Translations under genes and position numbers: made by a program
Shown here: piece by piece, positions 11,001-22,659 of the stretch
How positions within the stretch are numbered: position 1 is the stretch's first letter
Layout: every line of letters begins with the position of its first letter
The notes under the pieces: model-generated
What the model was told of the DNA's origin: nothing
Seen by the model: only the letters and a program-made list of their open reading frames with translations
The model's database searches: none
Source: Lineus longissimus
Lineage: Eukaryota; Nemertea; Pilidiophora; Heteronemertea; Lineidae
Length of the DNA: 64,000 nt
Direction: 5' to 3'
Assembly (NCBI RefSeq): GCF_910592395.1
Contig: NC_088314.1
Coordinates: 2,358,001-2,422,000 of the forward strand

Positions 11001-14000
11001 GATGGATATACCCGAAACAACCCTACAAAAACAGAATCATGAACAACACCGTGTAGATCACTAACCACAAATCTGAACTACATTTAAGCTCCTAATGACA
11101 CTTTCTATGGTGTTCTGATGTCAACTTGCCGGCTCCCTAACTATCTCATACTTGTCGATTGGCCTTGGACGATGTCTTTCCAAACCTCACGATTTTTTTA
11201 CAGAATCACCTCATGAAAGCTCCCAAAGTCACCAAGGTTGTCAACTGTCCACATCCATAAATGTCATATCTTAAAAACAGAATTATGAAATGAAAGGAAG
11301 AATTATTGGTATTGTTTCGTCAACTTTGCCAACTGTTGCAAACGTATCGATTAGACGCCATGGCTAACGGTCGCGCAAGCTCTCAGCGACAAGATCTGAC
11401 GTAAACTGCTTAGCTTTTATCCTACTTAGGCTAATCCCCAACAGAGAGAATATGTTATATTGTCTTAGCCGAGACGAAAAGGAAAATGATAAAAACTGTC
11501 AACACGGGTCTTCCATTATGAGGATTGTGACATGCTCGTCTTAGCTGCCAAGATGAGAGGATTGCACAGGCGAAGCATTTTTTCTTCGGCAAGGAGCCCT
11601 TCATGCGGTTGTTATAATTGCGGCATCCTTTAAAAAGAAAAGTTTCGGAGCATTTGAAAACGCAGTTATGCACACCATAGAGGTTTTCCAGAAAAAAAGA
11701 AACCCGTAAGGTTTTAGAGCCTGTAAAACACCTTAGGGAGTTTTCATTTTCCTGAAAAAACCTGAAGTGGATTTTTGTCGGTGTTGCTTAAAATGCTTAA
11801 AAACCCTTATTTTGAAGAGAAATGTGCTGATAATTGGTCCCCAAGTCCTCAAGTTTGAAAGTGCAGGATCAACAACTTTTCTTTTTGTTTATTATTGGGT
11901 GTTTTTCCAGCTTCACGTCTAAATCCCGTTCCTGAGAATTGCATCAGCCTTCACTTGCATACCTTCATTTCATCGATCCTTAAAAGCCAGGATCTAACAC
12001 TGTGGCGCATCCCAATGCGTCTCTTGAACACATGATTCTATATATTTTCCGGCGCCCCGGAAAACTTCCATTAAAGATTCAAGTATCCATCCTGTCGTAT
12101 CGTTTTGTGTCTGAGTGTATGTCTTGTGCTGGAGCACGAGATTGCTTTACACTCTTCAGACAGTTAGTTTCTGAGATATCCTATCGGGAGATCATTTTGC
12201 AGCGCTATCAAACCCCATAGAAGCGAGAAAGGTAATCTCCTTATTGTCACCGGGAATCTGAATTTTACTTGCCATTGAATGTGCCCTAAATTTCCGAAGG
12301 GGTCGTTTTTCAAAAACACCCGGGCAATTCATGATATGGATTTTCTGAGGGCAATTCTCAGTCAATTTCATAGCGTTTCTCAAACTGGTCATTTGGAACC
12401 CGTTCCCTTGATGATCATGTTAGAATGTGAGTATATCCTCAACTGAGTAATCATGCATCTGTCTCGGCTGATGTCTCCGTCAACGAAATGAGAAGAATGT
12501 TGCAAAAGTGATGTTGTCTCTGAAACGTGTCTTTAATGCCTTTTTCAACATGTACCCCTCAGTCTCAGAATAGCGGACAGTTTCTTCGCATGTTAACTAA
12601 CTAAACGATGTCATACAGCCACTAACAGCAGTTGTAACCTTCGAAACATCAAGGATAGGCACTGGCCGGCCTCATCGAAATGATCAGCCGTTGCAGTCTA
12701 TCGATACATACCCGATTACAACCCATACCCGTAATTGGTATGTAGATGTAAGAAGAAGTCAGCCATCCATATGTCAAGAAATTGACCGGCTTGAATTACC
12801 TGAATAGTTGCAGGTAATAATTTGCATGAGTGACCTTTACGCTTAGTTTGTCTTGGTCGTAATGATGTTGGAGCCAAAGAGACTCTTTTCCCCGCTTGAT
12901 TTCACCGTGTTGGCTCAAGTCAAACGTTGATGGGTGGGCAGTGTCATGTAAATGACACACGTCTGAGAGATTACGGAATACGTGACCCGGTATACGATCC
13001 GATATACGATCTCAACTTCCGAGACATGCTGAAAATTACGTTACATAGTTTGTTCAGCTCGAATATCGACTGCTGATCGAGCTAAATGAACGATAGAACT
13101 TATCGGGCTTGTGATTCGGCGATTATTCTGAGTGATTGTTCATAGATTTTGAGAAGAAACCGCTCAATATACTCCATTTCTTCACTTAAAAAACCACTTG
13201 AGGTGGTGCTTTCATTTACACTCACGTTCACTTCGTGCGACAAATCTTATCTCAGGGAAGCTTGAATGTATGTTGCTTTGGGTTTGGCTGATCCTGTTAC
13301 ATGGATTATAGTGCCAGTGTTACTTCCGAAAATAACTTTTGTTGAACATGATCAGAGTTTCTGTGAATTCAGCTGTAACCTGCTACATGTGGTAATTTCC
13401 CGGGAGTATTCTTCAACTTGCATGCAATCTGTCTAAATCGTATTGAAAGTAAGTCAATAATTGAAAGTGTCGCCCTAATGCCGAGCACTTGAGCACTGCA
13501 TTATTGTCAATACACAAGTATACCTCCCTAATACGATAAAGTTGATCATAACCAAGAGATTTGGACACAAATGCGCTTAAATCAAATTAAATCACCTCAT
13601 GTCAGCACGTATGGCGGAGTAATCCCTGTGATTGACGGCAATCTATGAATGGGTTGCAGTTGTTGGCGATTCAATCATTTCTGTTTTAGTCAGGCAAAAA
13701 CTCCAGTACATTCTTCTTCAAGAACGTATCGAATGCATACCTGTCACTCGATCAGTTTAGAGTGAATATTCGAAGCGATCAATTCGATTGGTAAACGATT
13801 TCTCCATCATTTCTCCTTATCGCCATTGCCTGCTGGGTTGACGAGCCATTAACGTGCATACGCATGTTGTGACAAATGCTACGCTATACATTCCCTAAAA
13901 CAGAAAATATGTATTAGATCTAGATGCATTGCCACAGATTATTGCCCATTTAACCGTAACCCATAACTTGTTGGGTAATTGAATCTGTCACAGATTTTTG

Positions 14001-15640
14001 AATTATAACGGATATCTATTAAAAAAGTGTAATATTCGCCGTTTTATTTCGTTTATTCCCGAGGCAAACTGGAGCCTACCTAAATCGGCGATTAATTATA
14101 TGCTGGTGCTTCTTGCTCGGCTATTATGCATATCGGCATCTGGTGACTTCGAATATGGATATTGAAATTGCTACCAACACACGAGTACTGCTAGTGAGCG
14201 TGGTGTTTATTGAGCATGCATTTCCCGGATTGCAAAACCTGCGTATCACTCAAATATACCATCCATGCCCTATTAGTGTCAGTATCACTGGTCTTGCTCC
14301 AATGCTGACCTTGATTTCCCTCTTTGGTTTCTCCATCTTCTATGGCTAGTATCCTGTGCACGGAGTTGCAATAGTTGTTGACTCTCTTGCAACTAAACTA
14401 ATGTGATAAACTCTCATATCTCTCATAACAAAACTCCCTTCAGGCTCATCACATTTCTTACGACTGGTACTACTTATGTTTAATGTATACAAACGTACCT
14501 TTGCGTACATTCTGTCGTATGAGCAATGGGGGATTTTACAAGCAATTGACGGTCCAGCGAATCAGAACGAGGCCGCGCCAAACCCATAGAAAAATGGGCC
14601 AGATAATCGGCCAATGACATTTGCATGTCCTCACGGTGAGGCCAAACAATCGGCATGATATCATGATACATGGGATCAACCTGATATATTGGATACATCT
14701 TATTGGGATGAATCAAGCTGATGACAACCCTGGTCAAATGATATTTCCATGTCAATGATCGACCAGGATGAGACAAGAGCCTTTCGGGACAAGAGTCTCG
14801 ATATTCATGAGACCAAGATCAATGACTGGGCCAATGGACCAGATATATGATGTACGGCCGGATCAACTCTTATTACAGGGTATTTGTAATCCCCGTCACG
14901 TGTAGACTATTTTGAATTGTGGCAAATATCACTGGTAGTTTATGGAGATTTGGTGTCGTCCCTCCTGAAGTTTTAGAATTCATCAGTTCGGCGGAGTGTC
15001 TAACGTGCACTTTCTTTGAGGCTGGAATTCAGGCTTCAGCTTTGGTCGCTAGGGGCATTTCTCTTTGCTGTGTCCTTCATGCAGAGCGAATGAATCGTAA
15101 CATTTTTAGACAATTGGATGGCAAAGCTGTCTGATATACGTGAATTGTAATGTAAAAAGGCTCATGTCAATCGGTTGAGACTGCAAAAAGCAAATCACTG
15201 ATCTCGTACGAAGAAGCAGTGGCTTTTTGTAAGGGAATCGAACATCACAACAACTATCAAGAAAAAACCCAACGAGATTGTATTTGTAATAAGCAATATA
15301 TTTTGGATTGGCGATTTATTGATAAGATCATCCAATCAGGTTGTTCAGCCTGATTGTCTCGTGGATGAGCCTTCCTTTATAGCTTGGATTGTGAGTTAAT
15401 TGGAGGCCAAGTGATCACAATTCCCGGATCTATATAGATATATATTTTGATATTGTGGGGATTAAGCCTTCCAATAAAAAACAACCATCGGTACTGATAT
15501 TGCCACAGACAATTCTCATGTCTGATTTTTGATGAATGCTCAAAGTTTGAAATGAGTTCGGTGTAAGTTAGTTACTAGCCTCGACGCCAGGGGAGAAATG
15601 GCATTTGTTGATGCTCCTGCCATTTTAGCTTGATTTGACT
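8077..15640. other. Long non-coding stretch
   Basis: No supported gene in about 7.5 kb. Weakly similar A/C-rich blocks near 9395-9450 and 11745-11830 (AAAAACC(T/C)TTATTT with GAAGAG or CAAAGAG) may be remnants of one interspersed repeat. Small perfect hairpins occur (for example around 12795-12820 and 12945-12960) but without wider context. ORFs present are short, AT-driven and unrecognised. Confidence 0.45.
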
Positions 15641-15647
15641 TTCTTCC

Positions 15648-15724
15648 GGCTATTGGTATGGCATGTGGTATGAAACATAAGAGCCTGTCACCTCTGAGGT
15701 CCGGGGTTCGATTCCGGTCAAGCC
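15648..15724 (+). mobile_element. tRNA-derived SINE head or tRNA pseudogene
   Basis: A 77-base segment has an intact RNA polymerase III B box, GGTTCGATTCC (15705-15715). The T arm is well formed (CCGGG/TCCGG around GTTCGAT, 15701-15717). An A-box-like TGGCATGTGG begins at 15659. The ends pair only partly (GGCT with AGCC, 4 of 7 acceptor positions), and the anticodon arm has a 4-bp stem with an 8-base loop. It is therefore not a functional tRNA by eye. The body and 3' tail of a SINE could not be delimited. Confidence 0.6.
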
Positions 15725-15932
15725 TGGTGTACTCGCGTGACAGAGAGCTTAATAGAGACTCTTCAATAACTAAGGTTTCCTCCAGAGTCTCGAGTTTCCT
15801 TACTGAACACTACACATGGCTCTGGTTTCTCTTCAATCCCACGCATAAATCTTTCGCCTTCTACTAAAGATTTCCGTGGAGAGGAACACTCTAATGAGTC
15901 TATAGACATTTTGTTCTTCTGACAAGTTCGTA

Positions 15933-16260
15933 TTAATGGCCACATGATATCATTGTTTTCCCGAAGTGCATGGGTTTTCTTAGTACAAGGAAGCGTGATC
16001 TCGAATACGACAAAATGACTGTGTCCAGAACCAGGTCATCTATTTTCCAGCGGTATCTTGTCTGCGATGACCTATTGATTCGGTTCAGGTCGATGTGGCG
16101 GCGGACGCGCTCCATCAACAGGGAAACCATTGAGCGGTGTACCATGTACAGGAATCTCAACCCCATTATGGCCACATTGATCCCAATGTTTTCTTCTGGT
16201 TTCCTCTTGTCCCCAGGCACAGTTTTTTTCTTTGAGGAAATATGTCGATTTTTGAGATTT
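15933..16260 (-). CDS. Probable C-terminal exon, product unknown
   Basis: The minus-strand frame is open from at least 16388 to a stop at 15933-15935. Between about 16235 and 15960 its codons favour C or G at the third position (for example CTG TAC ATG, CGC CAC ATC GAC CTG AAC), unlike the surrounding AT-rich DNA and unlike an accidental frame. The peptide is basic and hydrophobic (segments GLRFLYMVHRSMVSLL and RVRRHIDLN). AG dinucleotides near 16236 (TTTCCTCAAAG) could be the 3' splice site; no convincing donor precedes the stop, so this would be a last exon. I do not recognise the family. A long plus-strand frame (15970-16416) overlaps but has poorer codon use. Confidence 0.4.
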
Positions 16261-16419
16261 GATAATATTTCATTTGATGATAAGACGTGTGAGGTCTCTG
16301 CAGACAACCTTGTTTGTATTAATGACAGGCGGTTTAGATACGAGATGAGATTCATAAGTTGGATGTGGTGGTGGTTCGATAATGGCATCCGAACGAGGAC
16401 AGAAAACTTGGTTTGAAGG

Positions 16420-18740
16420 TCAACTGACTGGACTCCCTATTATAGATTTCCTCAGTATGGTTCCTTGAGGAAGAATGTTCTTTGTTAGAGAACAAAAGGC
16501 TGAGTTGCAACTATTGAGATTTGCCGATATATTCTCAATGTCAATTGTTCGTCAGCTCTGCGGTATTTAACGACGACCATAGCTGCAGGTCATGATGTTC
16601 CGTCAGACAAGCTTCACTTTTGAAGACCAGACCAGTTTTTTTGTAACTAGTATATTTTGTGACCTTTTACAAATGCAGTAATCTAATGAGCATGTGTTCA
16701 CATATATCTAACCGGCCACATACCACATATCGCCAAAGGGATAGTTTAGTTCAGTCGAGCAACCAAACCCAAACTGGAGTTCTGCGTTTATTTTCAACCT
16801 GTACTAATTCCAGCGAACTTCTCACCAAACCTAGTCAGGGGAGCACCGTTTCATTTTCACGAAATAAAACATGTTAAACCTATTCAAGCGTGGAATTATG
16901 GCTTAGCAAAATAATCAAACAATCGGCCTTGGGGAAATCAGTTGAGAATGAAATAAAAAGGTGATGCAAAAATGCCAGTCAGTTGTACCATGATACACCG
17001 ATCTCGTGGAGTTTTATAAATAGTTAATTTTAAAATCAAATGCATTCGTTGTTTTTAGGATTGGTTTGCTTCTTCTTACAGTTACAACTTGCTGGTTCCC
17101 AGTGGTCTCTAAGGAAACTGTGATTCCGCATTTGAAACGAATGCAATATAGCATATACCTTTATCACTCCAACTGATGTAATGTTGAATGTCAATGCTGA
17201 AGTTTTGATATGTTTACTGTGACGGTGGCCAACAGGGGTTGTGGAATAAAAATCGTATTAAAAGACCCTTTCGAATAAGATAGTGATTTTATCAAATAAG
17301 ATAAACGTGCTTCTATTAGTTTTTGGCACCCAGATGAGAATTCACGATTATTCTGTGCGCAATGAGCATGAACGAAGAAAACATGACTGCCTGCACGCCT
17401 ACGCGCCATAACACATGAGTTAATGCAGAAACTAATCGGCCCAAAGAAAAAACGATTTTAATTTAATAATTTTTTATGATTAGCTGATGAGGAATTCCCG
17501 AAGGCACGAATTTCTGTTATAAACCGCTAATCATTGATGTAGAATAATTACAAAAGGACAAAATGTTGGGTGATAAGAAATCGCACGAGCCCAAAACGGC
17601 ATGTTTAACAGCAATTCCATGTGGTGCACACCATCATCCGGAGTTCGTCAAGCTGTAGAGTTCCAGCATCAATAAGAATATGTCGTCTCACGAGACAGCA
17701 AGAAGTGGTAATTAGGCATTTGAAGTTAGTTTCTCATGTTGAAGTAATGAGTTCATGCAAACAAAGCGAAAAATAATAAAATAGAATTAAGTTTACATTA
17801 AAAATGATATTAAAAAAACTACTGCCTGCTGACGTTTAACGAAAAAGGGCAATGTTATAGATGTAGTGTTGTTCTTCCTAAAGAGACTCCTGGCATCCTG
17901 TAAACAATAGTAAAACATTCTTGTACAATTCTAAGTTTAGTTCTTGATTAAGAATCTTACAACAATCTTGTGACGAATGTACATGCACATGTACACGAAA
18001 CTAAAAACGATTTTAACTAAGAGTTTTAGAAGTATCTAATCTGTATGTTAGACCTGTTCACTCCCGACGCAACTATAGTTGCAGTGAATCAAGCTGCAAT
18101 GTATCGCTCATGGTGCGGGCGGTCATACGATCGCAATGACATCCATCATATCGTAGTGGTTTTTGACTTGGTGGTACAGGATGTGCCGTAACTATCTATG
18201 TAAAGGCTTGGGACACCACGTTGAAACGCCACTTTTGACATGGAAACGGGTTCATGATGTAATATATGCCATCTTGTTCGTTTTCAACGCCGAAAATATA
18301 GCTCAAAATATAGCAGAAAAGTTGCGCGAAGTGTAAAAAAGTTGATGTATGTACATGATGATAACGACCTAGATGGAGCAAAAGTTAAGTCTCATTTAAA
18401 AGTCATTTTCAAGTTGTTCAGCTTTGTCATTAACATGTTTTGCAATCCATTGTGGTTCACTGAACGACGCTCTAAATTGAAATCACAATCACAAAGGGTG
18501 ACATTTGCATTTTTTTGAAATGAACCATGCTCCAGCGCCTCTTAAGTCATGTTCATTAATCTTAAAACATTGTGTATAGTCAACATGTGCCACGTTCACG
18601 TTACTCATTAGGTCTAATTGAAATTCAAACCGTGTTGCCTTTCTGAAAATTGCCAAAGAAACTGATTTAATTAAAATTAAAATTTCAATAAATCATGTGT
18701 GCCAAGTGTCAACTCGAGAATTTCCCATGGTTTTAGAATG
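16420..18740. other. Non-coding, nothing recognised
   Basis: AT-rich unique sequence with only short, unrecognised frames. No repeat pairs noticed. Confidence 0.4.
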
Positions 18741-18751
18741 CCGGAGGAAAA

Positions 18752-19267
18752 TTGATTGAAAGTGGCATCGAGTTACAGGGAATTGCACATAAAGAGGATA
18801 GAAATGCTGTCGAATTTGCTTTCAGATTGTCAAATCAGGATAACCATGAACCGAGATTCAAGACTGAATCATTGAGTTTTGGCCTTTATATAATAATTTC
18901 AGAATGTTGTTATGGTTCCTCGAACCAAAGTGTTACAGTCCTTATTCGTCTTCTCTTGATGTCATTTGCAGTATATATAACTCGCCCCGATTTCCAAATC
19001 GCTTTCGGTAATCTAGTACATGTAATTGCCTCTGTACAGATGGAAAATGAAATTCATTTCACTTTCGTCACCTCCGCAATCATGACAATGACATTGAAAA
19101 ATACCAGTTTTGCTTGTTTATCTGGTATGTTTATACACTATATCATGACACAACCCCTCCATAAACATGCTAAGAACTTACAGTGCTCTTCAAAAACCTT
19201 ACAAGCAATTGCAACTTCAAGTGATGGTCCCACTCATATCTACAGGGATAACTCACCGTACATCTAA
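18752..19267 (+). pseudogene. Possible ionotropic-glutamate-receptor-like exon(s) or relic
   Basis: A 171-codon frame contains two segments reminiscent of the amino-terminal ligand-binding domain of animal kainate-type glutamate receptors. The first, at about 18782-18870, has GIAHKEDRNAVEFAFRLS, compared with the family pattern of a GxIF start followed by an AFR(Y/F)A helix. The second, at 19187-19260, has SSKTLQAI and a later PTHIYRD, compared with the family's S-x-x-x-Q-S-I-C and P-H-I-x-T-R stretch. The second follows a plausible acceptor (CTTACAG at 19180-19186). The region between does not look like this family and no clean donor follows the first segment, so it would be an intron or decay. 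Recognition is by eye and weak; it could be chance. Confidence 0.25.
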
Positions 19268-19632
19268 TGCACTGCATGAGGACACGTGAATAACACTCTG
19301 AATTGAAGTAAAGGAAATCGAACTTGAAATCTTATATAGTATAAACCCTATTACAGTTGGTTGACTATTTGGTGAAGGTCAATCTGTTACAAGAGGAAGG
19401 CTATGTTGTCGACGCTCATCGAAAAAAATGTTTCAATGATCGTTGAAGATGCTTTCGTAATTTTTCTCGGAAGCATTTCAGGTCTTATTTATATGTTATT
19501 TTACTTCATATGTTATTGCATCAATGCGGTCAGGTCAGTCAGTGCATGGTGTTGTAGATGTTGAGAGAGCTTGAAGTCTTGTGTCGTGATGGATCGATTT
19601 AGCCCATGGCCTTCTTGACAAACATGCGTTCG

Positions 19633-19791
19633 TCATCAGGGCCCGGTTGTTCAAGACAAGTTTTGTCCCAAACGTTGGCGCTCACTTAGCTTGGTGTGAA
19701 GTCTAAGGGCTTAACTGAAGGAGGCAACGCCAAGTTAAGCGAACGCCCACTTTAGAGACAAAATTTCTTTTGAACAACTAGGCCCTGATGA
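19633..19791. mobile_element. Palindromic MITE
   Basis: The element begins TCATCAGGGCCCGGTTGTTC and ends with the inverted counterpart finishing GAACAACTAGGCCCTGATGA. The ~62-base arms match with roughly a dozen differences (shared blocks include TTTTGTC, GGGCG/TGGCG and TTAACTTGG/TTAGCTTGG), around a ~35-base centre. Near-palindromes starting with GGGCCCGGTTGTTCAA are a recurrent MITE type in animal genomes. No ORF. The exact target-site duplication is hidden by the palindromic ends. Confidence 0.8.
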
Positions 19792-19799
19792 AAGTTCCA

Positions 19800-22360
19800 T
19801 GACCTTGTTTAACCTGGTAGAGTTTCATCTTCTGTCCGTACAACTTTTGCAGGTGATCAAGATCATGGCGATAAAGTCATCGAGTTAATATCAAGAACTG
19901 CAAATTTGATTCACTTTCCCCCCGAAGGCGATCGTTGTTTTGGTCAACCAGGTTATGACCTAAAGTCATCGATTGGTTTGGCTACATTGGGTATCATTTC
20001 AAAACGGAGTACAGGCTATAGACAGGCTAGATGTCTTAGTTAAAACCCATTTCATGTTTATCTCTATCATGAGCCTTGTTAGCATTTGACGCCACGAACG
20101 ATACGAAGTTATTGCATTGCCAAGGACGATGTTTGCATAAGTGCAGCAGCGGGGCGAGGGTTGATTATCAATTAAAACACAGTTCCCGGTGTTCCTAGCA
20201 ACATCCCGGCAGCTGTTACTGTATTTCGAATTCATTGGATTTGCAGTCGGTGGTTGGTATGCAATGCTGGGTTGTGGTGCGTTGACAGAGCATCACCCAG
20301 GCAGCTTGTGGCTTCTATCCCATTTAAACAAGCAAGACTTGGTGGGTCAATTAGGATGACAGAACATAGGATCTGCTTCAAAAGTTGCCATGACAATGCA
20401 TTATGAAATAATGAATATGTACTTCGTGATATTAGAGTCGCTCTTGGCAGTTCCTGGCGATATAAAACGATAAAGATTTATTCCTGACAGCAGAGCACTT
20501 GCCCACATTGGGCAAATATCAGACACTAGCTGCATTATCTAGCTAACCTCCAACAATGAGGTCTAAATTTTGTGTTCTTGACATTAATGTATCTTTCCTC
20601 AAAAGGTCCTCTGGGCAAAATATCAGGAAGCTAATATCTTGGATCGATTCTACGGGCGGGTTGGTGTCGGCAAATATTACATGTTTGGCAATAATGTGAA
20701 ATGAGATCGGCGTTTGCTTAACTTGATTAAAGGGCAGAAGTTACAGGAATGCTTTCGTTTTTAAATCGAAATTAAAGGAAGCTTTGTTAAGAGTAGGTGA
20801 TAAAAGCTAAAGCTAGAACTGATGAACTTTCAAACTTATGTATAAACTTCCTAGCTCTAACCATCTTCGTCTTCCAACTCCAAGCCTGTTTTCCCTGTTG
20901 AGACCACGCATCGACCATTAGCTAGATGAAATGTTGTGTGCGTGAAGCAAAAAGGCCAAATAGGCTTATGGCGGAAACAAGAATAAGAATTGTGGAAACC
21001 GCTCCATTGGTTGTCTGAGTAAAATTTGTCTAAAAAACGACCATGGAAACTGGGAATTAGAAAAGCTACTCTGTGGCTATTTGGAAATTATTAATTCGGT
21101 TGGAAGTCGTCCTAAAACCAATGTACCTCGACCACAGGTTTTTTTAACCTATCAAGCAGTTTAATCTATCACCTTTTGGTGCCACAACACGTACATTCCT
21201 AAAGGAAATAGTTATACTATCTTGACTGTCCTCACTACCATTGTCGAACAAACAGCAGACACTTTCTATATCCCTCGCTTCATATCTAATAATATCTTCC
21301 ATATCCAATCTCTTTTGAGGTGGGGTTTGCTGGATCTAAAGAGGCATTATACACGCTAGGATGGTTAAACATCTTTGCTACAAGGGCATATCAAATTATT
21401 TTGTCATGATGAAATTGTGGTGATACATTTCTTATCACGGGGCCGGTCCATTGGGAAATGTTGGTGAATGGTGGCTATCCATTATACTGGCCAGTTTCCC
21501 CTAAGGTTAGGCATACTTTTTTGTTGTTCATATGATGAAGCTATTAACTGATAGCGGCCATCGGGTAGTAGCAATTTTATACGCACGACACTATGAGGAA
21601 TTTGCTGTAAATGCGAAGTTCGTCTCGAAAGAAAGAATCTCAACCAAAGGCAGACCTTTAACTGTAATTACTCCTGGTATCCATCTTCACAATGGAATGC
21701 CTAACATTTCCCCTAGAATTACAATTCCTTTTGCAGGTACGTGGTCCAAAAGGAAGTTACTACTTATAAGTGCAATTAATTTCAAAACGGCTTGTGATAA
21801 ACTCGGGAGTACACGTTGTGAGGAGCTCGCCAACTCCAGATCCAGGAAGATATTTGCTGCCTTGAGGAATGCGTGCAACTTAATGAACCATCCCCGGTCA
21901 AACGGCTTTGAAGCCATCACATCTCGCTGGTCATTCCGCTGAAGATTGATATGAGGACTGATTGGCTGATACTATCTTTGAAGAACGTGGCTTGATCGGA
22001 GTTATTAGGCAACTCGGTGGCTGGGTAGCGTGTGTCACGCCAGGAATCGTACCCTGCCATCACTGCGGAGTCCTCGGCCTGTTCAAGGCAAGGTCTACTT
22101 TGTTTTGCCTGTCTTTTGCGCTCGTCCTCAGTCTTGCTGGCTGGATACGGTGGCCCTTAGGACACTAAGGACAAGGACCTGATCACTGATATTTGCGATC
22201 ATTGCGAATGTTGGCATGACTGGTATTAGTTACCAGTAGTATAATGGAAACCATGCTATGAATTTCTGTGGCAGTTGGCTTTCTTGTACTTCAGCAGGCT
22301 GTACTTAAAGTTACCGGTGTGTACTTAGGCCAAAAATTCGTACAAGAATCTTACAATGTT
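19800..22360. other. Mostly non-coding
   Basis: A plus-strand frame at 21532-21942 (136 codons) is open, but its sequence is not recognised and its codon use is mixed. A weak tRNA-like box pair lies at about 20260-20320. Nothing else stands out. Confidence 0.4.
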
Positions 22361-22369
22361 GTCAAGATG

Positions 22370-22657
22370 TTAGTCAGTTACTGGCTTGGTACACTGACGA
22401 TTGTCTGTAAAAGCCTTGAGCGCGACTGAAAGCTTCCTCTTGAAAGTGAGCATCCCGGGTAAACCTGTCCGACACAACTGTAGAGATTCAAAGAGATGTC
22501 CGAGCATGACGCATACATCACCAATGCTCAAAAGAGGCCGTTCAGGTTTCAACTTCAACTCAAAGTCAGTGCCTGACGAACGCCAATAGCCTGAGAGACA
22601 GTTCCTCACCTCCCGCAAAAAACCGCTCCTTGTTCCTTTTATACTAAGTGGCTTCAT
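22370..22657 (-). CDS. Possible exon, product unknown
   Basis: A minus-strand frame of 95 codons ends in TAA at 22370-22372. Codon use is fairly balanced with many C/G-ending codons (TGC GTC ATG CTC GGA), and the peptide is mixed hydrophobic/basic with a plausible globular look (LLSIGDVCVMLGHLFESL, FKRKLSVALKAF). No domain is recognised and splice sites were not resolved. It could equally be an accidental frame. Confidence 0.22.
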   Translation of the reverse strand: MKPLSIKGTRSGFLREVRNCLSGYWRSSGTDFELKLKPERPLLSIGDVCVMLGHLFESLQLCRTGLPGMLTFKRKLSVALKAFTDNRQCTKPVTD

Positions 22658-22659
22658 AG

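Noticed and set aside
9395-11830. Repeat pair around AAAAACCTTTATTT
   Set aside because: The two stretches share short A/C-rich words, but the alignment is too gapped and low-complexity to call a family.
15648-15724. Functional tRNA gene
   Set aside because: The T arm and B box are good, but the acceptor stem pairs at only 4 of 7 positions and the anticodon loop is 8 bases.
21532-21942. 136-codon ORF as a glycosyltransferase-like exon
   Set aside because: The opening LLTDSGHRVVAIL resembles the start of several nucleotide-sugar enzyme families, but nothing after it supports them.
22020-22080. Minus-strand tRNA-like B box (GGTACGATTCC)
   Set aside because: No A box or arm pairing at the expected distance.
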